DNA of 55,935 nucleotides, taken from positions 1 through 55,935 of the forward strand of contig NZ_LVCF01000037.1 in the NCBI RefSeq assembly GCF_001594145.1. The letters are read 5' to 3'. Of this stretch, positions 16,118-24,877 are shown in pieces; positions within the stretch are counted from its first letter, which is position 1, and every line of letters begins with the position of its first letter. The DNA is from Branchiibius sp. NY16-3462-2 (lineage in GTDB: Bacteria; Actinomycetota; Actinomycetes; Actinomycetales; Dermatophilaceae). Below the pieces are notes generated by a model. It saw only the letters and a list, made by a program, of their open reading frames with translations, had not been told where the DNA came from and searched no databases. Made by a program: the position numbers and the translations under genes.

Positions 16118-17248
16118 TCAGCTGGCGAACCGGACGGGCATCAACACGTAGCGGTAGCTGTCGTCGGACTCGCCGTCGGCTTCATTCTGCCCTGACAACA
16201 CCGCCGGGCGCCCGGGTTGGGTGAAGGACAATCTGGCGTACGCCGTGCCCAGCACCTGCAACCCATCGAGCAGGAACTGCGGGTTGAACGCCGTCTCGAT
16301 CTCCGGGCCCGTCAGGCTCGCCTCGAGGGCTTCGCTGGCCTGGGCCTCCTCGCCCTGGCCGGCTTCGATCGCCAGCACGCCCTCGCTGAAGCGCAACCGG
16401 ACCGGGGTGTTGCGCTCGGCGACCAGGGCGACGCGCTTGACCGACTCGATCAGCGAACTGGTCTGCACGACGGCCACCGTGTCGACGGTGGTCGGGAAGA
16501 TCGAGGCGACCTTGGGGTATTCGCCATCCAGCACCCGGCTGGTCGTGCGCCGCTGACCGGCTTCGAACCCGACCAGTCCGTCCCCGCCGGCGGCCGAACC
16601 GAAGGCCACGTCGACGCTGCCGCCGGCGCCCAGCGCCTTGGCGGTGTCGGACAGGGTCCGCGCCGGGATCAGCGCAACGTACGCCGCGTCCGGGCTGGTG
16701 GGGTTCCAGCTGAGTTCGCGTTGGGCCAGGCGATACCGGTCGGTGGCCAGCAGGGTGACCTTGTCGCCGTCGACCTCGACCCGGACCCCGGTCAGGATCG
16801 GCAGGGTGTCGCCGCGGTCCGCCGCGATGGAGACCTGGGCAACAGCCTGGGTGAACGCCGTACCGTCGATCGACCCACTGCCATCGGGCGCGGTCGGCAG
16901 GGTCGGGTAGTCGGCGGTCGGCATCTCGTGCAGCGCGAACCGGCTTGAGCCACAGACCAACTGGACCTTGGTGCCATCGGAGGTCAGCAGGACCGGCTTG
17001 TCCGGAAGGGATCGGGCGATGTCCGACAACAAGCGGCCGTGCACCAGGGCGGTGCCCGGCTCGTCGACGTGGGCGGCGACGGTGACCTTGGCCGAGACCT
17101 CGTAGTCGAAGGCACTGAGGGTCAGCCCGTCGTCATTGGCTTCGAGCAGGACTCCGGCGAGGACGGGGACCGGCGGCCGGGCGGCCAGGCCGCGCACGGC
17201 CCAGGTGACCGCATCCGCCAAAACGTCACGTTCGACTTGCAGCTTCAC
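16118..17248 (-). CDS. dnaN: DNA polymerase III subunit beta (sliding clamp)
   Basis: GTG 17248 (VKLQVERDVLADAV) with AAGGAC upstream gives 376 residues, the family's usual length. Three clamp domains can be followed: 1-120 with RPPVPVLAGVLLEANDDGLTLSAFDYEVS, 121-245 with LPILTGVRVEVDGDKVTLLATDRYRLAQRE, and the C-terminal third ending with YRYVLMPVRFAS, which carries the hydrophobic pocket for partner proteins. The ring holds polymerase on DNA. It is separated from dnaA by the origin. Confidence 0.97.
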   Translation of the reverse strand: MKLQVERDVLADAVTWAVRGLAARPPVPVLAGVLLEANDDGLTLSAFDYEVSAKVTVAAHVDEPGTALVHGRLLSDIARSLPDKPVLLTSDGTKVQLVCGSSRFALHEMPTADYPTLPTAPDGSGSIDGTAFTQAVAQVSIAADRGDTLPILTGVRVEVDGDKVTLLATDRYRLAQRELSWNPTSPDAAYVALIPARTLSDTAKALGAGGSVDVAFGSAAGGDGLVGFEAGQRRTTSRVLDGEYPKVASIFPTTVDTVAVVQTSSLIESVKRVALVAERNTPVRLRFSEGVLAIEAGQGEEAQASEALEASLTGPEIETAFNPQFLLDGLQVLGTAYARLSFTQPGRPAVLSGQNEADGESDDSYRYVLMPVRFAS

Positions 17249-17805
17249 CGACCAGACCGTCCTTGCTTCTTCGAAAGTGCCTTGCTGGGTGTCATAGCCC
17301 GCTTGCACCCTGGAGTACGGGTGGTCACGGGCGTTCCGCCCCCGACCCTAGTCCAACCGGGTTCGGATATGGATGGCCCCTCAGATCGCGTCACACCAGC
17401 CATCCGGATCCAGACCCGACACCCACCCAGCACTCGAAGTCAGTCCATCCACAGTCCTCAGGGTCGTTGGGGTTCCGGGAACACCTTGCTGAATAGTTCT
17501 CGTCGTCGTAATAGCGGTTGTGGATCAGCGGGATAACTCGCAACGCCGCTGGTCAGAGCGGGTGGTGGCCTGTGGATAACGTCGGGACAGTTGTGGTGGC
17601 TGTCCCCGGCCTGCGGGGTCCTCGTGGCGTCGTCCACGTCGGATCCCCGGCCCGGAGGACGTACTGACGACAGTTATCCACCGTTTTATCGGTAGTTGTG
17701 CACAGATCTGTGGATAACTCGGGACAGATCTTTTCCACACACTTATCCACAATCGGGGGATAGCGGTACGTGAAGTACCGGTAAACGCTGCGTCGCTGGA
17801 AGGGG
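17249..17805. other. oriC: Replication origin oriC between dnaA and dnaN
   Basis: The 557-base non-coding stretch between dnaA and dnaN carries clustered DnaA boxes. Exact TTATCCACA 9-mers are at 17743-17751 (+), 17571-17579 (-) and 17709-17717 (-). One-mismatch boxes are at 17519-17527 (-), 17674-17682 (+) and 17731-17739 (+). Box spacing is tightest at 17709-17751. A GGGACAG...CTGTCCC hairpin lies at 17584-17606 and a CGGTAC...GTACCG palindrome at 17764-17780 just past the dnaA stop. No strongly AT-rich stretch stands out. The dnaN promoter must also be in its dnaN-proximal part. Confidence 0.9.
17359..17417. repeat. Imperfect long hairpin in the dnaN leader
   Basis: Arms 17359-17377 and 17399-17417 pair over 15 of 19 positions around a 21-base loop. 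Both arms carry the GGATGGC / GCCATCC motif also found in the hairpins at 6746 and 36533. It lies about 110 bases upstream of the dnaN start, so it is not a terminator of dnaN. Confidence 0.55.
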
Positions 17806-19359
17806 TCAGGAGTTGCCCGACGTGGCCGCGCGGCGCACGATCTGGGTCAGTTCACTGATCTGGTCGTAGAGCGAATGGCGTTCGGGAAGCAACTGGCGGA
17901 TCTTGCGGTCGGCGTGCATCACGGTGGTGTGATCGCGGCCGCCGAAGTACTGCCCGATCTTGGGAAGGGACAGGTCGGTGAGTTCGCGGCACAGGTACAT
18001 CGCGACCTGCCGGGCGTTGACCAGGGTTCGTGAGCGCGAGGCGTCGCACAGTTCGTCAATGGTGACGCCGAAGTAGCGGGCCGTCTCGCGCATGATCAGC
18101 GGCGCGGTGACCTGGCCGGCACTGGCGCTGGGGACCAGATCCTTCAACACGTGCGCCGCGAGCGCCGGATCCACCTGGCTCTGGGTGACCGAACCGTAGG
18201 CCGCGACCCGGATCAGCGCACCCTCGAGTTCCCGGATGTTGCTGGGCACCTTGTCGGCGATCAGGCTCAGGACGTCATCGGAGATCTCGATGTGGTCGGT
18301 GATGGCCTTCTTACGCAGAATCGCGATGCGGGTTTCCAGATCGGGTGGTTTGACGTCGGTCGTCAGACCCCATTCGAACCGCGAGCGCATCCGTTCTTCC
18401 AGACCGTTGAGCTGTTTGGGCGGCTGGTCGCTGGTGAGCACGATCTGCTTCTCGCTGTTGTGCAGCGCGTTGAACGTGTGGAAGAACTCTTCCTGCGTGC
18501 TCTCCTTGCCCTGCAGGAATTGCACGTCGTCGATCAGCAGGACATCGACGTTGTCGCGATAGCGCTTCTGGAAGCTGCTGGCCTTGTCGTCGCGGATCGA
18601 GTTGATGAAGTCGTTGGTGAACTCCTCGGAGTTCACGTACCGCACGCGGGACTGCGGGTAGTACGAGCGCACGTAGTGGCCGATGGCATGCAACAGGTGG
18701 GTCTTGCCCAGTCCCGAATCGCCGTAGATGAACAACGGGTTGTACGAGCGAGCAGGGGTCTCCGCGACGGCCTGGGCAGCGGCGCAGGCGAACCGGTTGC
18801 CCGCACCGATCACGAACGTGTCGAACGTGTACTTGGGGTTCAGCCGGGTGTCATCCCGGTCGCTGACCGTGGCCGGTCCGTGCCCCGGGGTGCTGGGTCG
18901 TTGGCTGATCGGCTGGGCCGCGCCCCGGGGAGGAGCGGGATCGAAGGCAGCGGGTGCGGAGACGGCGACCGGGTCCTCGGGGTAGGTGTCCACCAAGGTC
19001 AGCGTCGGAGCCTCATCCGTGCTCGCCAGGGCTTCGATGGAGTTGTCGCCGGCCTCGAGGCCGGTATCGCCGCCGGTTTCGGCGCCGCGCAACGACTGGT
19101 CCACGGTGACCGCGATGGTCAGGTCCCGCCCGACGGCGCGGCTCAGCGAACTGCGCACGGGTTCGGCCAGCGTGGACTCCACGGCTGTCTTGGTGTTATC
19201 GAAGGGCACGGCGATCAGGGCGGTGTCGCCCAATACGCCGACCAGGCGCGCGATCTGCAGAAAACCGCGTTCTTTGGCGGGGATCCCGGAGTCAGCCAGG
19301 TCGAGCATCACGGTGTGCCAGATGTGCGCCAGATCCGGTTCGGAATCCTCCAAAACCAC
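17806..19359 (-). CDS. dnaA: Chromosomal replication initiator DnaA
   Basis: GTG 19359 (VVLEDSEPDLAHIWHTV) has AGAGGGGG upstream and gives 517 residues. Domain I spans 1-85, followed by an acidic variable linker (domain II, about 95-175). Domain III is the AAA+ ATPase, with Walker A GDSGLGKTHL, Walker B LLIDDVQFL and sensor segment LTSDQPPKQLNGLEERMRSRF. Domain IV contains the DnaA-box-binding signature ARQVAMYLCRELTDLSLPKI and GGRDHTTVMHA. It opens the origin immediately downstream and probably represses its own gene through boxes upstream of it. Confidence 0.97.
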   Translation of the reverse strand: MVLEDSEPDLAHIWHTVMLDLADSGIPAKERGFLQIARLVGVLGDTALIAVPFDNTKTAVESTLAEPVRSSLSRAVGRDLTIAVTVDQSLRGAETGGDTGLEAGDNSIEALASTDEAPTLTLVDTYPEDPVAVSAPAAFDPAPPRGAAQPISQRPSTPGHGPATVSDRDDTRLNPKYTFDTFVIGAGNRFACAAAQAVAETPARSYNPLFIYGDSGLGKTHLLHAIGHYVRSYYPQSRVRYVNSEEFTNDFINSIRDDKASSFQKRYRDNVDVLLIDDVQFLQGKESTQEEFFHTFNALHNSEKQIVLTSDQPPKQLNGLEERMRSRFEWGLTTDVKPPDLETRIAILRKKAITDHIEISDDVLSLIADKVPSNIRELEGALIRVAAYGSVTQSQVDPALAAHVLKDLVPSASAGQVTAPLIMRETARYFGVTIDELCDASRSRTLVNARQVAMYLCRELTDLSLPKIGQYFGGRDHTTVMHADRKIRQLLPERHSLYDQISELTQIVRRAATSGNS

Positions 19360-19845
19360 CGGTGCCCCCTCTGCGCAGACCGTCCAACACGTCTCGTGTG
19401 CTTCAGCGTGCCACCACAGACCACGGCACACCAAAAGTTATCCACAACAGTGTGCACAGGTGTGGACAGCGGTCTTCGGTGGGGGAGGAGCGGCGACTAG
19501 AAGACCCGACCGTAACAACCGGGTCACGCTTGGGGCAACCGAGAGAGCGACAAATTTTGCTTCGTCGGCGTGTCGCTACCGACCCCTGGCACAAAGTTGC
19601 GCTGTATTGGCCGGTTCTGCACAGAATGCGGCGTTCTCGTCTGCGACGGCGCGGTCCCGGCTCGTGCTGGTTTGACCCGTCCTATGCACCCACGTAAAGT
19701 TGATGAGGCCTGTTGCGTCCATGCGTGCGTCCGGTTTTGCCGGTGGTGCCCAACCTGATGCGACCGGCCGAGAACTTCCGCGGTAGTCCGCGGTTTGCAG
19801 TGACACCCATGGGCCACCCGGCCCGCCACCGACGGAGTTATTGAC
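19360..19845. promoter_or_regulatory. dnaA-rpmH divergent control region
   Basis: This 486-base gap holds the dnaA and rpmH promoters. A perfect DnaA box, TTATCCACA, is at 19438-19446, 79 bases before the dnaA GTG, followed by related TGTGCACA and TGTGGACA sequences. This suggests autoregulation of dnaA or a second origin sub-region. I could not assign a clear dnaA promoter; the rpmH promoter is listed separately. Confidence 0.6.
19672..19700 (+). promoter_or_regulatory. Strong predicted rpmH promoter
   Basis: TTGACC (19672-19677) and TAAAGT (19695-19700) are separated by 17 bases, close to the ideal housekeeping promoter. The start would be near 19707, giving a leader of about 140 bases before rpmH, GTG 19846. 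Confidence 0.75.
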
Positions 19846-19983
19846 GTGAGCAAGCGTACTTTCCAGCCGAACAACCGCCGCCGTGCCCGCAAGCACGGTT
19901 TCCGGCACCGCATGCAGACCCGCGCCGGCCGGGCGATTCTGTCTGCCCGCCGTAGCAAGGGCCGCGCGAGCATCTCTGCCTGA
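19846..19983 (+). CDS. rpmH: 50S ribosomal protein L34
   Basis: A 45-residue, very basic protein: it begins MSKRTFQPNNRRRARKHGF and contains RHRMQTRAGRAILSARRSKGR, the invariant L34 pattern. The start is GTG with GGAG eight bases upstream. It binds 23S rRNA. rnpA follows 12 bases after the stop, so rpmH, rnpA and yidD form the usual operon at the right side of oriC. Confidence 0.98.
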   Translation: MSKRTFQPNNRRRARKHGFRHRMQTRAGRAILSARRSKGRASISA

Positions 19984-19995
19984 GCTGCTGCGCTC

Positions 19996-20391
19996 ATGTT
20001 GGCGCGCCGCCACCGTTTACGCACCCCGGACCAGTTCCGGGCGGCGACTCGACGGGGTGGTACGCGCCGAGCCAGCGGATCAATGGTGGTGGTGCAGATG
20101 CGCACTCACAGCATGACCGACCCGGGCCCGACCCGGGTCGGTTTTGTCGTGTCCAAGGCCGTCGGCGATGCCGTGACCCGCAACCGGGTCAAGCGCATCC
20201 TGCGACATGCGGTTGCCGCCCGGCTGAGCCAGATCGGCGAAGGGCAGGACATCGTCATCCGCGCCCTTCCCTCGGCGAGCCACGGTGTCTCGACCACTGG
20301 ATCGCGCCGGTTACGCGCCGAGGTCGACACTCTGCTGGACCGCGTCTGCGAATCGTCCCCCTCGCGTCCGTCGCCGCTGGTGTCGCGATGA
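19996..20391 (+). CDS. rnpA: Ribonuclease P protein component
   Basis: A 131-residue basic protein that with the RNase P RNA trims tRNA 5' leaders. It opens MLARRHRLRTPDQFRAATRRG and carries the family signature VGFVVSKAVGDAVTRNRVKRILRHAV, the RNR motif that binds the RNA subunit. There is no strong ribosome site, so coupling to rpmH is likely. Its end overlaps yidD by four bases (ATGA). Confidence 0.97.
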   Translation: MLARRHRLRTPDQFRAATRRGGTRRASGSMVVVQMRTHSMTDPGPTRVGFVVSKAVGDAVTRNRVKRILRHAVAARLSQIGEGQDIVIRALPSASHGVSTTGSRRLRAEVDTLLDRVCESSPSRPSPLVSR

Positions 20392-20729
20392 GCTTCCTCG
20401 ATCGTGGCCGTGTCGTTCTGCGTCGGGTGACGACGGCACCGTTGCTGGCTCTGATCTGGTGCTACCAGCACCTGATCAGTCCGATGACGCCGCCCACCTG
20501 CCGCTTCTATCCCAGTTGCTCGGCGTACGCCGCGACCTCCTTGCGCCGGTTCGGCCTGATCCGCGGTAGCTGGCTGACCATCCGCCGGCTGCTGCGGTGC
20601 AATCCCTGGAACCCAGGGGGCGTCGACCACGTTCCGCACAGTGAGCACGATCGCGACTCGGAGCCCGCCACCGGCCACGCCGAGCGCGTCCACCATCCGG
20701 AGCCCACCGCCGTACCGTCAACCAGGTAG
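20388..20729 (+). CDS. yidD: Membrane protein insertion efficiency factor YidD
   Basis: A 113-residue protein. Residues 15-75 are the YidD core: LIWCYQHLISPMTPPTCRFYPSCSAYAATSL with its conserved cysteines, then LTIRRLLRCNPWNPGGVDHVP. An amphipathic N-terminus places it on the membrane. The last 35 residues are a hydrophilic His/Glu-rich tail. It helps YidC insert proteins and sits directly before yidC, overlapping rnpA. Confidence 0.95.
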   Translation: MSFLDRGRVVLRRVTTAPLLALIWCYQHLISPMTPPTCRFYPSCSAYAATSLRRFGLIRGSWLTIRRLLRCNPWNPGGVDHVPHSEHDRDSEPATGHAERVHHPEPTAVPSTR

Positions 20730-20791
20730 CTCCACCGAAACTCACCACGGCCGGTCACGCGACCGCCCGCCCTGCAGCAGGTAAGGACAGC

Positions 20792-21799
20792 ATGGACACG
20801 ATCCTCTACCCACTCGAATGGTTCGTCGCCTTCGTGATGGTGGGGTTCCACAAGATTTTCTCGACGATCGGGCTGAACCCGGCGTCGGGCTGGACGTGGG
20901 CGCTTTCCATCGTCGGGCTGGTCGTGGTCCTGCGGATTCTGCTGATTCCGCTGTTCGTCAAGCAGATCAAGTCCTCCCGCCGGCTGCAGTTGATCCAGCC
21001 GGAGATGCAGAAGATCCAGGCCAAGTACAAGGGCAAGAAGGATCCTGAGTCCCGCCAGAAGCAGACCCAGGAAATGATGGAGCTGTACAAACGGGAAGGC
21101 ACCAACCCGTTCAGCTCCTGCCTACCGATCCTGCTGCAGGCACCGTTCTTCTTCGCGCTCTTCCGGGTGCTGAACCACCTGGGTCAGATCGGATCCGGGG
21201 CGAGGAAGCCCATCGGCCCCCTCACCCAGGAACTGGCCCGGCAGGCCGAATCGTCGACCATCTTCGGCGCGAAGTTGTCCTCGACGTTCCTGGGATCGAC
21301 CGACTCGGCGACCAAGATCGTCGCCGTCGTCCTGATCATCATCATGTCCGCCACGGTGTTCACCACCCAGCAGCAGTTGATGCGCAAGAACATGCCGTCC
21401 GCTGCCTTGGACAACCCGATGGCCAAGCAGCAGAAGATGATCATGTACATCATGCCGGTGTTCTTCGCCATCTCCGGCGTGAACTTCCCGATCGGTGTGC
21501 TGCTGTACTGGGTCACCACCAACCTGTGGACGATGGGCCAGCAGTTCTATGTCATCCGGCGGATGCCGGCTCCCGGTTCGGCCGCAGAGAAGGCCCTGGA
21601 GGCCCGCCGGGCCGCCAAGGGCCAGTCAATCGCCAAGGTCACGATCCCGGGTGTGTCGGCTGCGACGATCGCCGAAGGTGAGTCAGCCGCCCCTGCCCCG
21701 GGTAGCCCCGGCCTGGCAACCGCTGACGGAAACGCAGCGGGCAAGACCGGCGGTCAACGCGTCCAACCGAAGAAGAACAACAAGAAGCGGAAACGTTAG
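20792..21799 (+). CDS. yidC: Membrane protein insertase YidC
   Basis: A 335-residue polytopic protein of the Gram-positive/actinobacterial YidC type without a large periplasmic domain. Membrane segments are visible near 8-28, 33-55 (WALSIVGLVVVLRILLIPLF), 105-130, 170-190 (IVAVVLIIIMSATVF) and 210-245. The conserved positive hairpin KQIKSSRRLQLIQPEMQKIQ follows the second segment, where the groove arginine is expected. The C-terminus is a basic tail (KKNNKKRKR) that can contact ribosomes. It inserts membrane proteins with or without Sec. Confidence 0.96.
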   Translation: MDTILYPLEWFVAFVMVGFHKIFSTIGLNPASGWTWALSIVGLVVVLRILLIPLFVKQIKSSRRLQLIQPEMQKIQAKYKGKKDPESRQKQTQEMMELYKREGTNPFSSCLPILLQAPFFFALFRVLNHLGQIGSGARKPIGPLTQELARQAESSTIFGAKLSSTFLGSTDSATKIVAVVLIIIMSATVFTTQQQLMRKNMPSAALDNPMAKQQKMIMYIMPVFFAISGVNFPIGVLLYWVTTNLWTMGQQFYVIRRMPAPGSAAEKALEARRAAKGQSIAKVTIPGVSAATIAEGESAAPAPGSPGLATADGNAAGKTGGQRVQPKKNNKKRKR

Positions 21800-21848
21800 G
21801 GCTTCACCGCCCCCTCCAGCTGTCAATTCATCCTGTGATCGGAGTCCC

Positions 21849-22463
21849 ATGACCGACATCAACACCGATATCAACGCCACTGCCACCGAGGAAGCTCCCG
21901 TTCTGGAGCAGGACGTCGCCGACGAGAGCACGCCCGAGTCGGCGACAGCAACGCAGTCCGAGGATTCCGAGCAGCCCGCTGTGGGCGGCGGCAAAGCGGC
22001 CCGTCTCGAGCGGGACGGCGAGATCGCGGCCGACTACCTTGAGACCCTGCTGGACATCGCGGACCTCGATGGCGACATCGAGGTCGACGTGGACGGCGAC
22101 CGCGCCGCGATCTCCATCGTCGACAGCGACGACGGTCGCGCGCCCCGTAGCCTGGTCGGTCCGCGCGGCAAGGTGCTCGAAGCCCTGCAGGAACTGACCC
22201 GCCTGGCGGTGCAGGCGGAGACCGGTGACCGGTCCCGTCTGATGCTGGACATCGCGGGGCACCGCTCGACGCGCCGTACCCAGTTGGAGTCGGTCGCGCA
22301 CGAAGCCTGCGAGAAGGTGCGCAGCTCCGGTCAGCCCCAGTCGCTGGAGCCGATGAGCGCCTTCGAGCGCAAGGTCGTGCACGACGCGGTGCTCAAGGAG
22401 GGCCTCGGCTCGGAGTCCGAGGGCGCCGAGCCCAACCGCCGGGTCGTCGTCCTGCCCGCCTGA
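21849..22463 (+). CDS. khpB: RNA-binding protein KhpB (Jag/EloR), KH and R3H domains
   Basis: ATG 21849 with GGAG upstream gives 204 residues. Residues 1-55 are an acidic disordered tail. A KH domain follows (DYLETLLDIADLDGDIEVDV and the loop LVGPRGKVLEALQELTRLAVQ), then R3H (RSTRRTQLESVAHEACEKV, MSAFERKVVHDAVL). It lacks the N-terminal Jag domain of Firmicutes, as usual in actinobacteria. With KhpA it binds RNA and influences cell elongation. It lies between yidC and rsmG in the same operon. Confidence 0.93.
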   Translation: MTDINTDINATATEEAPVLEQDVADESTPESATATQSEDSEQPAVGGGKAARLERDGEIAADYLETLLDIADLDGDIEVDVDGDRAAISIVDSDDGRAPRSLVGPRGKVLEALQELTRLAVQAETGDRSRLMLDIAGHRSTRRTQLESVAHEACEKVRSSGQPQSLEPMSAFERKVVHDAVLKEGLGSESEGAEPNRRVVVLPA

Positions 22464-22475
22464 CTGCACGAGGCG

Positions 22476-22491
22476 GGTTTCACGTGAAACC
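22476..22491. other. parS: parS centromere site 1
   Basis: A perfect 16-base palindrome with the core GTTTCACGTGAAAC, matching the bacterial parS consensus at 14 of 16 positions (outer pair G/C). It covers the GTG start of rsmG and the space before it. ParB, encoded 2.4 kb downstream, would bind here. Confidence 0.9.
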
Positions 22492-23233
22492 GTCCCCCGA
22501 CGCCGGCAGCGAGACTGACGACGTCGATGAGGTGCCGGCAGCGCCGGACGCAGCGCGGGAGTACCTCGGTGATCAGTTCGAGCTGATGAGCCGGTACGTC
22601 GGGCACCTGGCGACCAGCGCCATCAGCCATGGTCTGATCGGACCCCGTGAACGGGAGACGTTGTGGACCCGCCACGTGCTGAACTGCGCGGTGCTCGGCG
22701 ACATCATCGACCCCGGTAGTTCGGTGATCGACGTGGGATCGGGTGCTGGCCTGCCCGGCCTGGTACTCGGGATCAGTCGGCCAGACCTCGAGGTGACGCT
22801 CGTCGAACCGTTGCTGCGTCGCAGCACCTGGTTGTCGATGGTGGTCGAGGATCTGGACTTGACCAATGTCGTGGTGCGTCGGGATCGAGCCGAGGCAGTG
22901 CACGACCTGCAGGCCGACGTCGTCACATCCCGGGCAGTGGCCCGGCTGGATCGGTTGACTGGTTGGTGTGCGCCATTGGTCGCAGCGCACGGGCGGGTCA
23001 TCGCGATCAAGGGTGCAACCGCGCAGGAGGAACTGGACCTCACGCGGGACGCGCTCGCCACGCTCGGTGTGATCGATGCACGGATCACGCAATGTGGCGA
23101 GGGGGTCGTCGATCCGCCGACGACGGCGGTCGAGTTGGTCTTCGGGGATCGATCGGTTGCCGACCGTGCGCGCACCAAAGGCGCGGGTCGCAAGACGAAG
23201 TCGAAAGCCAAGAACCGCCGCCGCGCCGGCTGA
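22484..23233 (+). CDS. rsmG: 16S rRNA (guanine527-N7)-methyltransferase
   Basis: A 249-residue SAM-dependent methyltransferase that modifies G527 of 16S rRNA. YVGHLATSAISHGLIGPRERETLWTRHVLNC precedes the SAM-binding motif VIDVGSGAGLPGLVLGI; the catalytic segment RDRAEAVHDLQADVVTSRAVARL follows. The C-terminus ends in a basic GAGRKTKSKAKNRRRAG tail. The start codon GTG 22484 lies inside a parS palindrome, with GAGGCGGG upstream as ribosome site, so ParB binding could affect its expression. It is 20 bases after khpB. Confidence 0.95.
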   Translation: MKPSPDAGSETDDVDEVPAAPDAAREYLGDQFELMSRYVGHLATSAISHGLIGPRERETLWTRHVLNCAVLGDIIDPGSSVIDVGSGAGLPGLVLGISRPDLEVTLVEPLLRRSTWLSMVVEDLDLTNVVVRRDRAEAVHDLQADVVTSRAVARLDRLTGWCAPLVAAHGRVIAIKGATAQEELDLTRDALATLGVIDARITQCGEGVVDPPTTAVELVFGDRSVADRARTKGAGRKTKSKAKNRRRAG

Positions 23234-23576
23234 GACCAACACACCCAGGGATGGGTGGCTCACCCGTAGTTGCCCGGAGTCGTACCGGGGCAGCAGACGT
23301 CAAGGATGGGAAGATCGAGGAATGCCGGGACGATCGCCACACACCGTTGATGGACACGACGACGCGATTGGCTGGATCGCCCCTTCGCTGGGCGGTGTTG
23401 CACGAGTGGGAACCGTCCGCGATACGCAGAGGTCCTCGGTAGGGTCCACGGCGCCAGGTCGAGCGGCGGTAGATCGACTGGGGGTAGGTCGACCGGTAGC
23501 GGTGGGATGGCAAGCGCCGAGTCCACAACCGCGCGTACGGATCGACGAGACCGTGCCGACTCTCGGGTCGACCGAC
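23234..23576 (+). other. rsmG-parA gap, possible extended parA 5' end
   Basis: The frame of parA stays open through this 343-base gap. An in-frame ATG at 23322 is preceded by GGGAAG at nine bases, so parA might start there and be 85 residues longer. The translated stretch is not recognisable and reads like non-coding sequence. No clear promoter is visible. Confidence 0.35.
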
Positions 23577-24821
23577 ATGGCCGACGCGACCACGGGATCG
23601 CCTGCTTCGGCGCCCAGCCGCCCTGACGTACCGGTGGGTTCGACCGGCCCGACCGCCGGCGAGAACGCGCAGAACAGCGACCCGGCCCAGGGTGACCTAG
23701 CGGCAGGCGATGGAAGCGCGAACGAAGAAGTCGCGAATGAAGAAGGCGCGGGTGACGACGCCCTGGGTGATGAGGCCTCCGGCGAGGACGAGGACGGGGA
23801 GGATCACGCCCTCGTTTCACGTGAAACAAGCCCGGCCGATGACGATGCGCAGGGCGAATCACCGTCGCCGCCGATGATGACCACGACGGCTGCGAGCTCT
23901 GCCGAACCACCGGCCCAGCCTGAGCCGAAAGCACCGGAGACACCTCTGGCGGCCCGCATCGCCGATGAGCAGCGCCGCCGGGCTGTCGTGCAGCGCACCG
24001 CCGTGCCCCGGCCGCCGGAACCACGGGTGATGACGATCGCCAACCAGAAGGGCGGGGTGGGCAAGACGACCACCACCGTCAACGTCGCCGCGGCGCTGGC
24101 GCAGTCCGGTCTGAACGTGCTGGTGATCGATATCGATCCGCAGGGGAACGCCAGCACGGCGCTGGGAATCCCGCATCATGCGGAAGTACCCAGCATCTAT
24201 GACGTCATCACCGACGACCGGCCGCTCGCTGAGGTGTTGCAGGAGTGCCCGGACATTCCGGGATTGTGGTGTGCGCCAGCGACTATCGACCTGGCCGGCG
24301 CAGAGATTGAACTGGTCTCGTTGGTCGCCCGGGAGTCGCGGCTCAAACGAGCCGTGGACGAACAGTTGGCGGCGATGGGCGATGACGAGCGATTCGACTA
24401 CGTGCTGATCGACTGCCCACCCAGCCTCGGTCTACTCACGGTGAACGCCTTCGTCGCCGCCGCCGAGGTGTTCATCCCTATCCAGTGCGAGTACTACGCG
24501 CTCGAGGGCCTGAGCCAACTACTCAACAACATCGGGATGATCCGCCGCCACCTCAACCCACGGCTGGACGTGTCGACGATTCTGCTGACCATGTTTGACG
24601 CACGCACGAACCTGTCCTCCAACGTCGCTGACGAGGTCCGGGCGCATTTCCCCGATAACGTGCTGCGGACGCAGATCCCGCGATCCGTGCGTATTTCTGA
24701 GGCTCCGAGCTACGGCCAGACGGTGCTCACCTATGACCCCTCCTCGAGCGGTGCCTTGTCCTATCTCGAGGCCGCCAAAGAACTCGCGTTGCGCTCCGCG
24801 CCGGCTGTGTCCACAGCCTGA
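23577..24821 (+). CDS. parA: Chromosome partitioning ATPase ParA
   Basis: From ATG 23577 the protein has 414 residues. Residues 1-145 are an acidic, disordered Ala/Glu/Asp-rich extension that includes ALVSRETSP, encoded by a parS site. The deviant Walker A motif KGGVGKTTTT is near 158-167, followed by VLVIDIDPQGNASTALG, the VLIDCPPSLGLLTVN Walker B segment and the C-terminal YLEAAKELA. With ParB it moves the origin region to the cell pole. Start choice is uncertain: there is no good ribosome site here, and 23322 is an alternative. The ATPase core itself is unambiguous. Confidence 0.93.
   Translation: MADATTGSPASAPSRPDVPVGSTGPTAGENAQNSDPAQGDLAAGDGSANEEVANEEGAGDDALGDEASGEDEDGEDHALVSRETSPADDDAQGESPSPPMMTTTAASSAEPPAQPEPKAPETPLAARIADEQRRRAVVQRTAVPRPPEPRVMTIANQKGGVGKTTTTVNVAAALAQSGLNVLVIDIDPQGNASTALGIPHHAEVPSIYDVITDDRPLAEVLQECPDIPGLWCAPATIDLAGAEIELVSLVARESRLKRAVDEQLAAMGDDERFDYVLIDCPPSLGLLTVNAFVAAAEVFIPIQCEYYALEGLSQLLNNIGMIRRHLNPRLDVSTILLTMFDARTNLSSNVADEVRAHFPDNVLRTQIPRSVRISEAPSYGQTVLTYDPSSSGALSYLEAAKELALRSAPAVSTA
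23813..23828. other. parS: parS centromere site 2 inside parA
   Basis: CGTTTCACGTGAAACA matches the parS consensus at 15 of 16 positions. In the parA frame it encodes part of the VSRET peptide, which recurs in the N-termini of actinobacterial ParA proteins for this reason. Confidence 0.92.
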
Positions 24822-24865
24822 GCCGCTCCGGGGGGTCGGCGGCGCCGCCAGAGCGACAGCACCGA

Positions 24866-24871
24866 TAGATT
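24866..24871 (+). promoter_or_regulatory. -10 element for a leaderless parB transcript
   Basis: TAGATT is followed by exactly six bases and the GTG start of parB. No ribosome binding site precedes the GTG, so transcription starting at or next to the GTG is expected. parB may thus be made from its own mRNA as well as by read-through from parA. Confidence 0.6.
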
Positions 24872-24877
24872 TGGCGC

